Origin: Irpex lacteus
Taxonomy: Eukaryota; Basidiomycota; Agaricomycetes; Polyporales; Irpicaceae
Direction: 5' to 3'
NCBI GenBank assembly: GCA_001986395.2
Contig: MQVO02000012.1
Span: forward strand, 682,001 to 746,000
Length of the DNA: 64,000 bases
The notes beneath the pieces were generated by a model, which saw only the letters and a list, made by a program, of their open reading frames with translations, did no database searches and was not told the DNA's origin. Every line of letters begins with the position of its first letter. Position 1 is the first letter of the stretch. This document shows positions 1 to 11,753 of this stretch, in pieces. The translations under genes and the position numbers were made by a program.

Positions 1-1095
1 ACAGCGGTCTCACGCAAACCATGGGCAACCCCTTGTTCATCAAGTCGACGAAGTTCAACGATCTACCGGAAGATGTCAAGAAGACGCTGGAAAACATCGA
101 GTACGTGTCATAGTCGGTACGGCGCGAGAAGTCCGTTCACGCGTAGGATCAGCACCCACATACAAGGCCGCGTGCAGATCAGCAACGACCTGAAACAACG
201 CAAGCTCGGTGAAGAAGCCACGAAGGGCCAAGAGCTGCTGCGAACCGTCCACAAGGTTGGAAATATAATATGTCTATTCTTCGTGGGTATATTCAGAAGT
301 GACACCGGTTGCATAGGAACTCGTCAGCGCGATCACGGTTCTGCAAAATGATGTGCACCATACGAAGGACCTGAAGGCCAAGACTGACCAGACGGTTCAA
401 GACACCATTGCTGCCACGCGCATCATCGACGGCTTCCGGAACCCCCAGCAAAATGGACAGCATCTGAAAACTTACGCGTCTTTCCCTCTCGAGTGAGTCG
501 CCGTTGTCGATCAGCTTCTGTGTTGTACATAGCTGATGTGCTTCAGGTTCTTCGAACGAGTCACAGACGAGATGCGCAGTCGTCTACGATGGTACAAGTC
601 GACTATTGAGGTTAGTGCCGTGTGGTTTCTTGTTGCGCTCGCACACTAAAGTCCTCGGACATTCGTATAGCAAATCGAACGCAAATTGTCCTCAGTTGCG
701 GCTCAAACACAGCCCACACCACACGGTAAGTTTCCATGTCCGCTTTACCCATCCCACTTCCCTGTCCCCTGTTCCTGTTCTATGTCGCCCGTTTCCTGGA
801 CACCCGATCCACATCCCCAATCACAACTTATACACCCTGAAATACTAACTGTCGGAATCTCACTCCACTCTCCATTCCACACCACACAGCCATTTCTTCC
901 ACGCTTCAGGCGCAGCACGCAACTTTCGTAGCGCTAGCGAGCAAGACCGCAGCCCTGGATGCCGAGCTGCAGAAGATCAAGGCGCTGTACACACAGCTGT
1001 GGCGCGCGAAGACGGGCAGCAGGAGAGATCCGTTCAACGAACTCGACAGAGGGTCGGGGGTGGAGTTTGGGTTGGACGGGCTGGGTGGGAAGTGA
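1..1095 (+). CDS. NUP49: Nucleoporin p58/p45 (Nup49-type), C-terminal part, 5' truncated
   Basis: Likely subunit of the Nsp1-Nup57-Nup49 (metazoan p62-p54-p58) channel complex of the nuclear pore. The window opens inside the gene, so the FG-repeat N-terminus is missing. Joined exons give a helical region containing FNDLPEDVKKTLENIE, then STHIQGRVQISNDLKQRKLG, then FFERVTDEMRSRLRWYKSTI and a stretch with HATFVALASKTAALDAELQK. This order matches the coiled-coil region of the p58 family: an F-E-x-x-L-like helix followed by the 'QxFVALA' helix. At least four short introns interrupt it (for example the donor after position 105 and the acceptor just before the stretch at 541-560). The reading frame ends in a Gly-rich tail with TGA at 1093-1095. 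The family call comes from the helical motifs. Nup57 or another coiled-coil nucleoporin is less likely. Confidence 0.72.
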
Positions 1096-1357
1096 TATAC
1101 TGATAGGTAGGAATGGACCGCCGACGTGCCACTTGTTGTGTACTTTACGACTGTGCAGATCTATGTTTCTGGTCTCCTTGGGGCCTCAAAATCTCACGTA
1201 CCCACCTTTGTCTGACTTGTTCCGCCGTCCGTCTTGTGGATAGGCACGATATCATGGCGGTCGTAGCAAACTCCGATGAGAGTGTCCATCCAAATGATAT
1301 TCCCAAAACAAACCAGAAATGACCCAGGTACCTAGAATGTCCTCGAGCCTGTGTAGC

Positions 1358-2337
1358 TCACACGACCACTGCATTCACAGCGCCGAGAACGAGCATCGCG
1401 GCAGTGCCTGCCAGGGCCGCAGTCCAACCCGAGACAGCTGAAGCAGAGTTACTCGTCGGTTGAGCCGGAGCTGAGCTAGCAGAGCCGCTACCGCTCTGTG
1501 TGGCATCAGCACTACCGGAGGGTGCGGCCGACGATGTGCCACTACTGCCAGAACCGCTCGAGGCACTGGCAGACGGTTGTTGCGAACCAGAACTGGCCAT
1601 CGCTTTCGCCTTGAAGGCAGCGGCAGTTTGGTCACCGCTCGTAGGGGGGTTGACGGAGAGGACCATTCCGTTCTTGCAGTCCGATCCAACCGACGAGAAG
1701 AACCTGGAAGTTTGAGAGTGAGTTCGTAAGAACCAAGACATTGAAAAGAGAATTCCTACCAGAGAGGATCGGTGTTGTTCACCTGATGTTTGCAGTCATC
1801 GAATCATTGAGCACTGAAGTCAATATGTTGCTCGCAAGAAACGACATACCGTCAGACTGAAACTGGCACCAGTGTTATCATTTGCAGAACCAGTGCTCTG
1901 TACACCGGTGTCGAAGCCGCCATCCTTTGGTGTGCAGGGCGCATCAAACGTCGACTCTAAAAATGGGCTTGTGAGCTGTGCACAATACAGGATAGCGTGA
2001 ACTCAACATACGCGTAGCACTGTGCTGCACAGAGGTTGGGTTCTTGATATACTCTGGGAGAGCATAGGTGAATACGATCGTGTCGCCGGCTGTGATTACT
2101 ACGTCAGTCCAGCGTTCAGGCGGTAAATTCAGATTAAGTACCTGCTGGGACTATTGTGGAGGGGTCAAAGCCTATGCCTTGATGTCCATTCGTCTCATCG
2201 ATACCGACAGTGACCTGGTAACTTGTGGTTAAGTTTGCTTATAATAACGAGCTAAACGCGTGGATACTTACTGTGAAAGTGAACGCATGCGCAAGAGCAA
2301 CAACGCTAGGTATAATGGCGAGTCGTTTCAAAATCAT
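1358..2337 (-). CDS. Secreted Ser-rich cupredoxin-like GPI-anchored protein
   Basis: Extracellular or wall-associated protein of the fungal Ser-rich cupredoxin family. Exon 1 (2272-2337, 22 codons) encodes a signal peptide, MILKRLAIIPSVVALAHAFT. Then come the cupredoxin strands: VTVGIDETNGHQGIGFDPST, GDTIVFTYALPEYIKNPTSV followed by QHSAT, DAPCTPKDGGFDTG, and VNNTDPLWFFSSVGSDCKNG. A Ser/Ala/Gly-rich linker follows, and the protein ends in a hydrophobic segment (WTAALAGTAAMLVLGAV) that fits a GPI-attachment signal. Introns are short GT-AG; one donor-acceptor pair splits the Trp codon of 'DPLW'. The His of the usual 'HC' copper pair is Asp here (SDCKNGM), so type-1 copper binding is doubtful. 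It is divergent from the Arp10 gene next door. Confidence 0.8.
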
Positions 2338-2718
2338 GACAGATGTTTAAATGAGTGTGAGCTGTAAAGTTAAAAGGATAGAGGAGGTGCTCGTTGTGAC
2401 ACTTCAAGTTGTTCAAAGTCATCTTGGCACCGACGGTCTTGAACCACGCTGCCCGCCGCCGTGACTGCCAAGAGCAAGTTTCCGGTGCGTGACCATGACC
2501 TGTGATCCGCGTCACGTCATGTCTTGTCACTCCGCTGGCCGACTTCTGTCTCCCACCTCCATCTGCTTTGTCTTGCTATTTCCAGAAAAACAATTGGAAT
2601 CTTGGAAGGCTTCAGCTTCATTCAAAATACTGATAGTAGTGCTCTCTAATCATTGGCAAAAGAGCTCAGTGTGTTGATTACTCGCGACATCCTCCCCTCT
2701 GTACTAGGCTATTCGGAC
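2338..2718. other. Divergent promoter region between cupredoxin and Arp10 genes
   Basis: These 381 bp separate two divergently transcribed genes. An in-frame ATG at 2653 could extend Arp10 upstream of the start I chose. I see no clear TATA element. Confidence 0.5.
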
Positions 2719-5014
2719 ATGGCTCATGCACCTTCAACTCCCAGACGGCATGCTACATATGATACAACAACCACACCGCAAACTTCGCGAGTCCAAACAA
2801 GCTCGCATATAGTCCAGTCATCACCACATTATGCCACAACGCGAAGACATTCATTGTACGGCACAGAAGACCGAATTATCCTCGATCCTGGCTCTCGAAT
2901 CTGGAAAATAGGATTCAGTGGGGAAGGAAAACCCAGAGACGTCTCGTATGCGGATAGAGACTCTGGAAAGCCGTTATGGACGCTAAATCGTGCCCCAGAT
3001 CTCAATGATAGGGAAGAGGAGGATAGGCTGCTTGAGGCGAGATTACAGACATCTCTGCGAGCTGTGTTTCACGAGTGCGTTCAATGTCATGTCCTGAAAT
3101 ATATGCCCGTCTAACGTTGCATTATTTCAGTTCCCTATTGACAGATCCAAAGTCGCGTAAAGTGATCATTCTTGAGAACCCATTACTTCCCCTACATATC
3201 AAAGAAATGTTCGCAAGGATCCTCTTCAATAATCTGCAGGTAATGATCGCCTTTGTGGCACGAATTCCAGGATGGTTCTAATCATTGCTTCTGTAGGTCC
3301 CATCCATCTCTTTTGCCTCAAGTCATTTACTCGCTCTTCTAGCTGCTGGACGGGTTACCGGTCTTGTCCTTGACTGTGGTCATCTAGAATCGACTGCCTT
3401 ACCTGTAAGTATCACTGCAACCGTTGACGCACCCCCTACGGCAATTGAAAGACTAATAAAGACTAGATTTACTCGTCACGACCATTGTTCCCCCATTTAC
3501 GGACCACCCCTTTGGCAGGATCCCGCCTTTCCTCACATCTCAAAGCTCTGCTTTTGCTCTTTGGAACGTACCATCCTCCTATTCAGAGCTTAAGTGCGCC
3601 TGCAACCCAGCCGACGCCCGCTTCTGCCCGAGCTACTCGAGTACCAGAAGAATTGTTGACAGATGCTCTAATTGAAGAGCTCAAGACGCGGTGTTGCTTT
3701 GTTGGCGACTCGATAGATTTGGATGTACGCATAGCCACGACAGCTGCGTTTGAGGGGCCTGGAACTCCCTCTGAACGTGCCATGTCCGAATCAGGTTTCT
3801 CAAGTACATCTGGTGACGAAGGAAGCGTCGATTCAGCATCCCAACGAACCCCCACCTCGTCTGGTTTCTCTGCAGTAGCTCCATCGCAAGCTCCCTCGAG
3901 TATTGACGGACCGCGTCCTGGCGAAAGTCATCTACAGTCTCTTGCTAATCTGTATACTCGAACCTCTACCGCAACGGATCTTCGTATTCGCGTGGAGCCG
4001 CCACCATCTCAACAAACCGGTACAGGTCGTGGGACCCTTCTTGTTCCCGGATGGATTAGAGAGCGTGCGGCCGAGGTTCTGTTCGAAGGAGGTGACGTCG
4101 ACGAAAGCAGCGTCGCAGAAGTCATCCTGGATTCCCTGCTCAAGGTATGTCCGGACTTCCCATGTCCCATTATCCGACGTTCCCCCAAGCTCTCCGAACT
4201 GATAAACTCTCCTTCATCCATTCACTCCAAAATACACCCATTCAATAGGTCCCGGTAGATCTTCGTAAATCGTTCGCATCGGGCATCGTCATCGTGGGCG
4301 GCACGGCCATGCTTCCCGGCTTCATCCCACGACTACACGCAGAGCTCGTCCGTGCCATTTCACCGAGTCCCGGTCAGGGAAATACAACGCCTACCGGCAA
4401 TAAACCACGAAGACCACGTCCGTCTGCACACGACCGCTATGCAGCACTTCGCCCGTTGATACCCTATTTCGCCATCCTCAATAACCCCGCTCCACCTCCT
4501 CCCACGACGAGTCGTGCGAGTGCCAACGCTGGCAAGTCGCCTGCGTTCACACCAGCTACTATGGCTTGGATCGGTGGGTCGCTCGCTGGGTACGTCAGTT
4601 TCGCGTTGCTTTTTCTATCGCAAATCTAATCACGTCATTTTATTAATGAAATGCTCATGTCAAATCCTTCTCTTATCTGCATATGGCCGCTATCACCACG
4701 ACTCACGCTAAACGTTGACATGGCATTGAACGTCTGGAAATTAAATTTTGACACGACGTAGGGCCCTGAAGATCGGTGGCACCGAGGTTGCACGAGAAAA
4801 ATGGGATGCAGCGGACGCGCACGCGGAGCCGGACGAGGACGATCCCATGGAGATTTTGGTCCAGACGCCGAAGTCTGTTGGAAGGAGCATACTGCCAGAC
4901 TGGACACGCAGCCCTCTTCCTCAAGGAGCACCGGCTGCGAGGATCGCACCTTTGGCTCAGCCTCCTTTGAACGTCGTAGTTTCCTCACCTCCACAGGCAA
5001 CTGTAGGTGCTTGA
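2719..5014 (+). CDS. ARP10: Actin-related protein 10/11, dynactin pointed-end subunit
   Basis: Caps the pointed end of the Arp1 filament in dynactin, which supports dynein-driven nuclear and vesicle movement. Six exons (2719-3074, 3131-3239, 3297-3404, 3467-4144, 4249-4589, 4762-5014) join to 614 codons plus stop. Actin-fold landmarks are visible in order: the strand IILDPGSRIWKIGFSGEGKP (first phosphate-loop region), the VIILENPLLPLHIKEM segment, TGLVLDCGHLESTALP (second loop), GIVIVGGTAMLPGFIPRL, and a C-terminal WIGGSLAGALKIGGTEVARE stretch (the actin 'WIGGSIL' element). It is much longer than human ARP11/ACTR10 (417 residues), because of a Ser/Thr-rich N-terminal extension of about 50 residues and a Ser/Pro-rich insert around 4000. 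The ATG at 2719 was chosen because it begins the conserved-looking extension; 2653 is possible. Confidence 0.85.
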
Positions 5015-5525
5015 TGTAGCACTGTGGATCGGCGGAGTATGTGGTGCCTTGTCGACAACGCGGTATTAATGAACGTCTCAGATTCACGATGTATTAAACG
5101 CAGCACACCAATTATAGTACTTGGACGTTCATTGGGCAGATAACCGAGATCGCAGTGTGTACAACAGATTTGTTAATTTCAGTAGTATGTATACGGCTAG
5201 ACCACGAAACAGCAAAATACATCTCAGGATCCTAGCAGACGAAAGCTATAGCAAAGTTACAACAACAAGTGGTAATAATGATAACAAGGCAAACAAGAGC
5301 GGTGTTCGGTCCCGTCGACGCGAGAAGGTCGAACGAATACACACAAGACGGGCACCGCAATAGCTAGAGATGTACAATGAAATAATGAGGGTAGATCGAG
5401 CCACTGGCGTAGAAGATGTGCAGAAGAATAGTGTGAAATCATGAAAGGTCGTTACGAATTCGAATGAGAAGCGAGGAAGTCGAGAATGTGGAAGAACGAA
5501 CGAATGGATTCAGTTAGGGAGCCGC
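5015..5525. other. Convergent 3' region
   Basis: The 511 bp between the stop codons of Arp10 (+) and the PX-PB1 gene (-) presumably hold both 3' UTRs. No gene was seen. Confidence 0.6.
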
Positions 5526-8179
5526 TCAGAAGCGGTCAAAGATATGAAGGGTCAGCTTGCCCGGAGAGCTGGTCGCAGCCTGTTGCCAGTCTTCTTCGTA
5601 AATGAGGAAGCGGAGACGAGGCTGGCTACCGAGTTGAGCCATAGCTGAGGTAGAATGCGAACGAGGACGACCTTTCGCAGGAAGAGTTCTATGACGGTCG
5701 TCTGCGGCTGTCATAGCCGGGTTGAAACCAATGGTGAAGTTGTCAGTGAGTGTGATTCCTTCTTGAGAAGCGTACTTCTCGCGGATTTTGATACGGAGAT
5801 CAGTTAGTGGGGTAGAAGTGTGTGCGCGGACGAGAACGATAGTGTCTTGCAGTACGGCTTTGATAGTGACAGAGTCACCGCCGAACATGGACGGACTGCT
5901 TGGGGTGGCGGATCCAAGTGAAGTCACGGAGAGTTGAGGGCTAGACGGTGGGATAGATGGAACTTCGGAGATCCTCTGTACCGGTGCACTTTGAGGAGGT
6001 TGTGGGAATCGAGAAAGTAGAGCGGAGTCACGGTCCGCGTGAGGCATATCACTGCTTGCGACAGAAGGAGCGCCAGATGCACGAAGGCTCGGATCTGCAC
6101 GTATTTTAGTTATGTGTTCGTTGGCAGAAAATGATAACTCACCATAGAAGTACGCATCAAGCAATTCGTCCTCTAGCATCTCGTCCCCTCCAATGTACAC
6201 CTCATTATTCGATCCCATGAGAGACTGAGGCATAGACTGCCGCGAGTACCGGCTCCCCGTGGAGAATGACCTGCGAAGTCCGGTCTCTTGAGGGATTGGG
6301 TCCAAAGCTCGGCGAGGCAGCACTGCGTCCACAGATGCATCAGAGACAACAGAGTTCATCGTCCTGATAGACATCCTCCTCTTATAGGCGTGCTCTGCGT
6401 TTCCTTGAGGTAGCGGGACACGTGGCCTCGGAGGAGAGCCACAGAGAACATCGTCAAGATCAAGCGAAGGGTCTTGTACGGCTTCGTGCACAGGAACTGA
6501 GGTTGCACTGTCAATTGATGTCCGCCAAGACGACCTACGTGAGAACTCGCCAGAGAAGCTCGACAACGCAGTCGACGTGTGTCTGGAGGAACTGCTGTTC
6601 GTGACTGGAGTGTCTGGGGATGGCCGGTCAGAGAGGAAGCCAGCGTCGCCCGAAATATCGTCGATGGTTGAAACATCGTCTGGTGATTCGGGACTGAGCC
6701 TTGGACCTTGAGGAGGCGTGACAAACACGAGGCCGTTACGAACATGAGGATCCGGGCACGAATAGTTACGCGGACGGCGAATGACGGGTGGAACATCCTC
6801 TCCGTTAGCCAACGACATATCTGCCATTCCTGGTTGCAACTCGTGCTCTTCGGGGAGGGCCTCCAAGTTCCGGGGACGATGGATATCAGTGTTGAGCGAA
6901 AGCGGCAGTGGCCCGTCAGGGACGAAGACAATAGTATTATCTTCGCCTTCAGATGCCGAGTCAAAGCCGTACCCAAGGAATCGTTCAGCCTTCGAGTTGC
7001 GAGAGCGTCTAGCAGGATTTGGCCTCAAGGGAGCCGTACGTGCACCGGAGCCAGAGGCAAAGTAGCTGTCGTCGTCAGAAAAGGGCGAAGTGGGGACCAG
7101 GGCACCATTCTCCGATACTGTGAAGCTCAGACCCGCTGGAGCGGAGACGGGGGGCGATGTAATTGGCCTGAGGAAGGTTGAGAAATGCAAAAAGAGAGGC
7201 TGACTTGCAGACTGACCTGTCTACGGCTTTGCCTTTACCCTTGCTCTTGATAGATTCGGGAAGGGCGGGACTTGGCGGCATATCCGCGAACGCATTCGGC
7301 AGCTGTAGGGAGATATTCGAGGACGAGAAATACATCGAGAATGCACTGCTGGCGATGGAGACCCTGGAGGCTCTGTTCGAACGAGTCTCTGTTTCTTGCG
7401 CCTTGCGTTCGTGGTCCTTGTCGCGTCTCCAGTAGCCAAAGAAGTCCCGGATAATGCGGTTGTCTCGTAGCTCCTTCACAAGGGATGGGACGTCCTCTTC
7501 GAAGAAGGCCTGGATAAGAGCAGAGAATTCCTTGCCGCGTTGCTCGATGGTGGCCTGACTGGCTTTGAAGATTGTGCCCTTCTTCGTGAGTTTGGGAAGG
7601 ATCTCGTGCACATCCTTCGCGATGTCGTTGGCATCCGGTCCGGGAGGTAGTGATTCGAAAGACGCCGCACCCCCTGACTGCATGTACACACCGTCCTTCT
7701 TAACCCCTTTCCCCTGCTGTAACCTTATTCGTTTGAGGCGTGACATCAGCTTGTACTCCGTCTCCAGCATGTCTTGGAACCACAGACAATCCTCCCAACG
7801 CCGCCAGATCTCATACTCCGTGCTTGAGGAGCCAGATTTGGTCGAGCTGGCAGAGCTGGTTGCTGAGCCTTCGTCGATGACAGGAAGTACATGCAGACCG
7901 TAGCAGTAGCCGCTGCCTGTGAGAGATATTAGCATGAATGAACCGCACTAGTCACATGGTCAACTTGTTCATACCAAATTTCCGCGGAGGGAGGCCCTCC
8001 ACCGTAAACTTCTTTGGCGCGGGACGAAGTACCGTGCGTTTGAAGTCCTGATAAGAAAATTAGACGAACCCTCACGAGAAGGCGTTGACGATTCGAAAAC
8101 GTACGTGGTGCTGAGGGGCCGAGCCCAATGCGCCTGTGCCAGGTAAGAGGTCCTGGATGATCTGAGAGTCTATACTCAT
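5526..8179 (-). CDS. PX and PB1 domain scaffold protein
   Basis: Probable phosphoinositide-binding, PB1-pairing adaptor, perhaps in polarity or NADPH-oxidase signalling by analogy with Bem1/Scd2 and p40phox. Five exons (8105-8179, 7975-8047, 7217-7916, 6143-7167, 5526-6094) sum to 2442 nt, or 813 residues. The N-terminal third is PX-like: KRTVLRPAPKKFTVEGLPPR, then YEIWRRWEDCLWFQDMLETE and a helical stretch ending LRDNRIIRDFFGYWRR. The middle is long, Ser/Pro-rich and disordered. The C-terminal 110 residues form a PB1 fold: VTIKAVLQDTIVLVRAHTST with its basic Lys early, then LRFLIYEEDWQQAAT. No SH3 domain is present, unlike Bem1 or p40phox. The last intron (6095-6142) is 48 nt, a multiple of three and free of stops, so its retention would only insert 16 residues. 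Confidence 0.83.
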
Positions 8180-9026
8180 GTCGACTATACTGAGGAGTCC
8201 AATGTGAGTGAGCATCGAAGAAGAGTCCGCACTATTTGAGGACGCGCGTACCTGAGTCTATGTGTAGATGTACAGAGTGGGTCCCAGCACTCAGAACCTT
8301 AATGGACGTTCGAAACAGGCAATGCTCGAATTGACTATATAGCAATGATTGGAGTTGGGCTCGCCGTTTTCTCGTAGCGAACGCGGAAGACTTACTTATG
8401 GGTACGTGCACTGTATTTTCCAACAACCTGGGTAGCCGTTGGTCGTGCGAGGGGCCGCGTCTCTAAAGTAGGCCTGAACGCCGACGAGATTCCGGGGTAA
8501 ACACGAGATAAGATGAGTGGAAGTGAGCCGCCAGGGAGTGAGGGGAGCGCAGCTGTGCAGGCCGCGCGGGGAGGTGGTGGAAGCAAAAAGAGAGCAAGGC
8601 GGCGGGCGACGTGGAGGGACGAAAGACAGTGGAGGGGCAAAGTCGTGATATGGATGGTCGCTCGCGCATCCGTATGAGGCTTGGGCTATTGTGTTGGGAG
8701 ATAATAAGATTACACGCGTGGAAGGTCGTTACCCGATTTGGGAGATTTTAGATGCGCCCGGTCACCCGGCTCCCATCAATCGAGCGGTTCCTGAACGTGA
8801 ACCCTCAATCCATATCAAGGGTGTTTTTCTACCAGCTCATTGTGGCGATGTCTCTGGAAAACATTTTTGCTGCAATGTCGCTTTTGATCTTGAACATGCG
8901 AATTCCACTCTGGCCAAGCCACGCCCTGCTATGACAGCCTATCAGCGTGTCTCACCCTCGTCATCACCACCCGAGCAGAAGACCAACCTCGTCTGTATGT
9001 TTTGCGCATTATCTGCTAAGGCTGTC
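8180..9026. other. Intergenic region, no supported gene
   Basis: This stretch holds the 5' region of the PX-PB1 gene, including GC-rich sequence at about 8510-8620. A 143-codon plus-strand open frame at 8691-9122 has no recognisable motif and overlaps the opposite-strand gene model that follows. Confidence 0.4.
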
Positions 9027-9525
9027 TTAACTCAAACCTTGCTTCTTCGCGACTTCCCGCGCACGGGCCTTGTAGCACCGCGATGTGCTATTCCCTGCTA
9101 TTCCGTGATCGGCGCGTGGTAGGATGCGAGTAGCATGCGAACATACTCACAACCACCAGTGCAAGCTCCACTGTCCATGTCAAGAGTATGTTCTTCGTCG
9201 TCGCAGATCCACATGATATTGTCAGTGGTCTCTATGGTTTGCACTGATACCTTGCAACAGCTGCGCATTGTTTCGAGGTGCCGCTTGAGGTGCAAGTATG
9301 TATATAAGTGCCATACCTGTGCAGACTTCCGGTCCGCCCATGTTGATTGCGCCGGAACCGTATACTGCATGCTTCGTCTGAGGGAAGTGACGAGAACCCC
9401 GCCCTGTGAGTGCTTCATCAGTGCAATGTCACCGTCACCGTATAAGATTCTAATCCCGACGGATCTAAAAAGACCGGATTACTCACGTTCATCCTCGTCC
9501 GCAGCTCATTGAATCCCCGTCTCTT
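9027..9525 (-). CDS. Putative small spliced protein, unrecognised; 5' end uncertain
   Basis: I do not recognise this family. Exons joined by good splice sites give a coherent frame: QIKRRGFNELRTRMN, then GRGSRHFPQTKHAVYGSGAI with NMGGPEVCT, then ETTDNIMWICDDEEHTLDMD with SGACTGG, then NSTSRCYKARAREVAKKQGL and Ser, stop (TAA at 9027-9029). Evidence for a gene is frame continuity across three introns (donors GTGAGT near 9485 and 9170, GTATGG near 9320), four cysteines, and an acidic patch followed by a basic C-terminal helix. The start codon was not found; a first exon probably lies upstream of 9525, possibly beyond an intron ending near 9530. It could be a decayed gene. The reading direction is supported only by the splice pattern. 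Confidence 0.42.
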
Positions 9526-11753
9526 AATCTGCTGACCTTCTCGTAGGGAACAGCCACTACGCTTCGCTCTTCGCCATTACGTAGCGGCCATGGCCTCTCC
9601 CGATAAGCAGGATAGGTGATTCTTGCCGTCAAGCTCGTCCAACTACTGCACCACTGTGTCACAATCACACTACGGGGGCAAACCGTCCGAATCTTGGCCG
9701 CCCCGGGTTCCCACGAGGGCGCATCGTATGTCTCGCCCATCCGTAGGGCTATCGAAAGAAAGTTTATGTGGGTTTCGGCACCTTATAGCTATGAAGGGAA
9801 CCACTGTACGTTTCTTGATAGTAGGCACAGCACTTGGACTGAGGCTTCCAGTCCGCGGCCAGATCTCGTCTTCTGGTGACTTCATCGCCCATACATTCTT
9901 CTAATTGAGAGTTCTCACTGGTACCTTTAGGTTTGACAGTTGACGTGAAAGGTACGCAGAGATATTCTCCCTGTTAAAGAAGCCGTGACCCCCTTTCTGT
10001 ACCGGCCTCGTCCTCCAAGACCGTCTTTGACCGTCAAGCTGCAACAACTCAGGAATTTCGGGAAAACTCCCGTTGACTTTCCATGCATTGGTGAGTCGTA
10101 TGTCATCACGAGTTTTGAATTGAGTAGGTGCCCGGCTGCTTAGAGAGCTACGTGCGGGCTTTCCCCAGGATAATGCACCGCAATCCGCGGACCACATCAT
10201 CGACAAATATCAAGTCTGTTAGATGAATAGGTCAATATAGAAGCGAGAATCCGACGGATAACGTACCTGACGGTCAAATAGCCCACTAGGAGTTCCGTCC
10301 CTGGATAGACCCTGCAAGCAGACTGTGAGTGACTAAATTAACTCTAATCAATGCGTAAGACCTCGACACCCCGAGACTTGGAACACATGCAACATGATAC
10401 GAACCCACGCGCGCACGATCATCATTCCAAATGCAGTCCTAGATATCATGTGCAAGGTGCGTCTGGTCGAGTGCTTGGCCATAGCTTCCTCTTGAAGCAC
10501 TGAGTGGCACAGTAGCTGACTCTCGTTCACCGCGCTGAATACATGTGATGTAATGGTGAGTATACTACAACCTCAGTCCGGACGGAGAGATGCTTGTGAT
10601 TACACTCACCCTTCTCTCGAAAATATCTGCCTAAATTTCGTAACGCCGCCGAATCCCCGCTGAGCACGCCGCGCAGGTCTCATGTTACCCTATGTTACCC
10701 AACTGTTCCCGTGTGTTGTGGAGGTCGAATTTCACGATCAGGGAGAAAGAAACTGGCAGCCCGTGTTGATCATCTCGTGTGGCGCAGATACGAGTGATCG
10801 ATCCAATGCTCAATGCATCTCGACCTCCTGTAAGGCACCAGGGATTAGTATGTATTGACAGTAAATGAAGTTAATCATGTAGAGATCGGGGTAAGACGTG
10901 GGTATATGCGTCAATTATCTCATACTGTAACATACCCAATTATGCACTCTTGAACCATCGTCAGGCGGAACATTCATGGAGGCGCATCTGGGAAGTTCGA
11001 GGGCGTTTTTCAGTGAGCTTCTAGTGTCCATGTATTGTCGAGACAAGAAAGATTTAGCACTAACATACCATCATGGTAGAAAAGTCACGGCGAAGCGCAG
11101 CACATACCTTTCATCCATGGTCGAACTCTCAAGATTCCTCGTAATGTTGCGACAGAATCGCGACTATTGGCTCTACAAACTTCTCTGCGTAGTTTCTATG
11201 AACGATGGCTCGATCACGGAAGGCTTCTAGTGCCCGTCGGCGACGTCGACGGAGGCAAATCATCGACCAACGCACCGCGATCAACGGGTGGAAGCTTATG
11301 CTTATCGCACCAAGGTTTCAGCCGGAGCATATGTTCTTCACTGCTAACGCGTATTTCTAGCACGCGACTCGCGTTTAGACATGCGATTGGGAGAGCTTGC
11401 TCGAGAGCGACGCGACGTGTCGAGATTATACATTTTAGTGCATATGCTGTGAATATCGTTTGCACAATGAGTAAACTATGATTTAGGTGAGTTCATAGAT
11501 ACATGCCTTGTAATCTAAGTGGGCATAAAATTACTTGCCCCATGTCGTCGTTCGCAAAGTTGACAGAGGAGATAAAGGAAGTTGTGACAGCGCGAATGCT
11601 GTCGCGTCTGGCGGCAATTCATATTTTTGATGCGCCGTTTTTCCTTTTCCGGAATGACATGGCGCTTAATGGACTGCGCAACTTCAAGTTGACAACAACG
11701 ACTTGGAGATACTTAAACCCCAAACTCAACAACAAGAATTCACTTGCCGACTC
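9526..11753. other. Intergenic stretch with possible gene remnants
   Basis: Minus-strand open stretches at 9901-10206 and around 10270-10320 have plausible intron borders, but the frames do not join without stops, so they may be remnants. A short plus-strand frame near 11203, very rich in Arg, ends after about 50 codons. Nothing here supports a confident gene. Confidence 0.4.

Noticed and set aside
6356..7181. Long open frames on both strands inside the PX-PB1 gene (206 codons minus, 157 codons plus)
   Set aside because: They overlap a spliced gene with recognised domains in another frame; a by-product of its codon composition.
8691..9122. 143-codon plus-strand open frame
   Set aside because: No motif or splice partner, and it overlaps the end of a better-supported minus-strand model.
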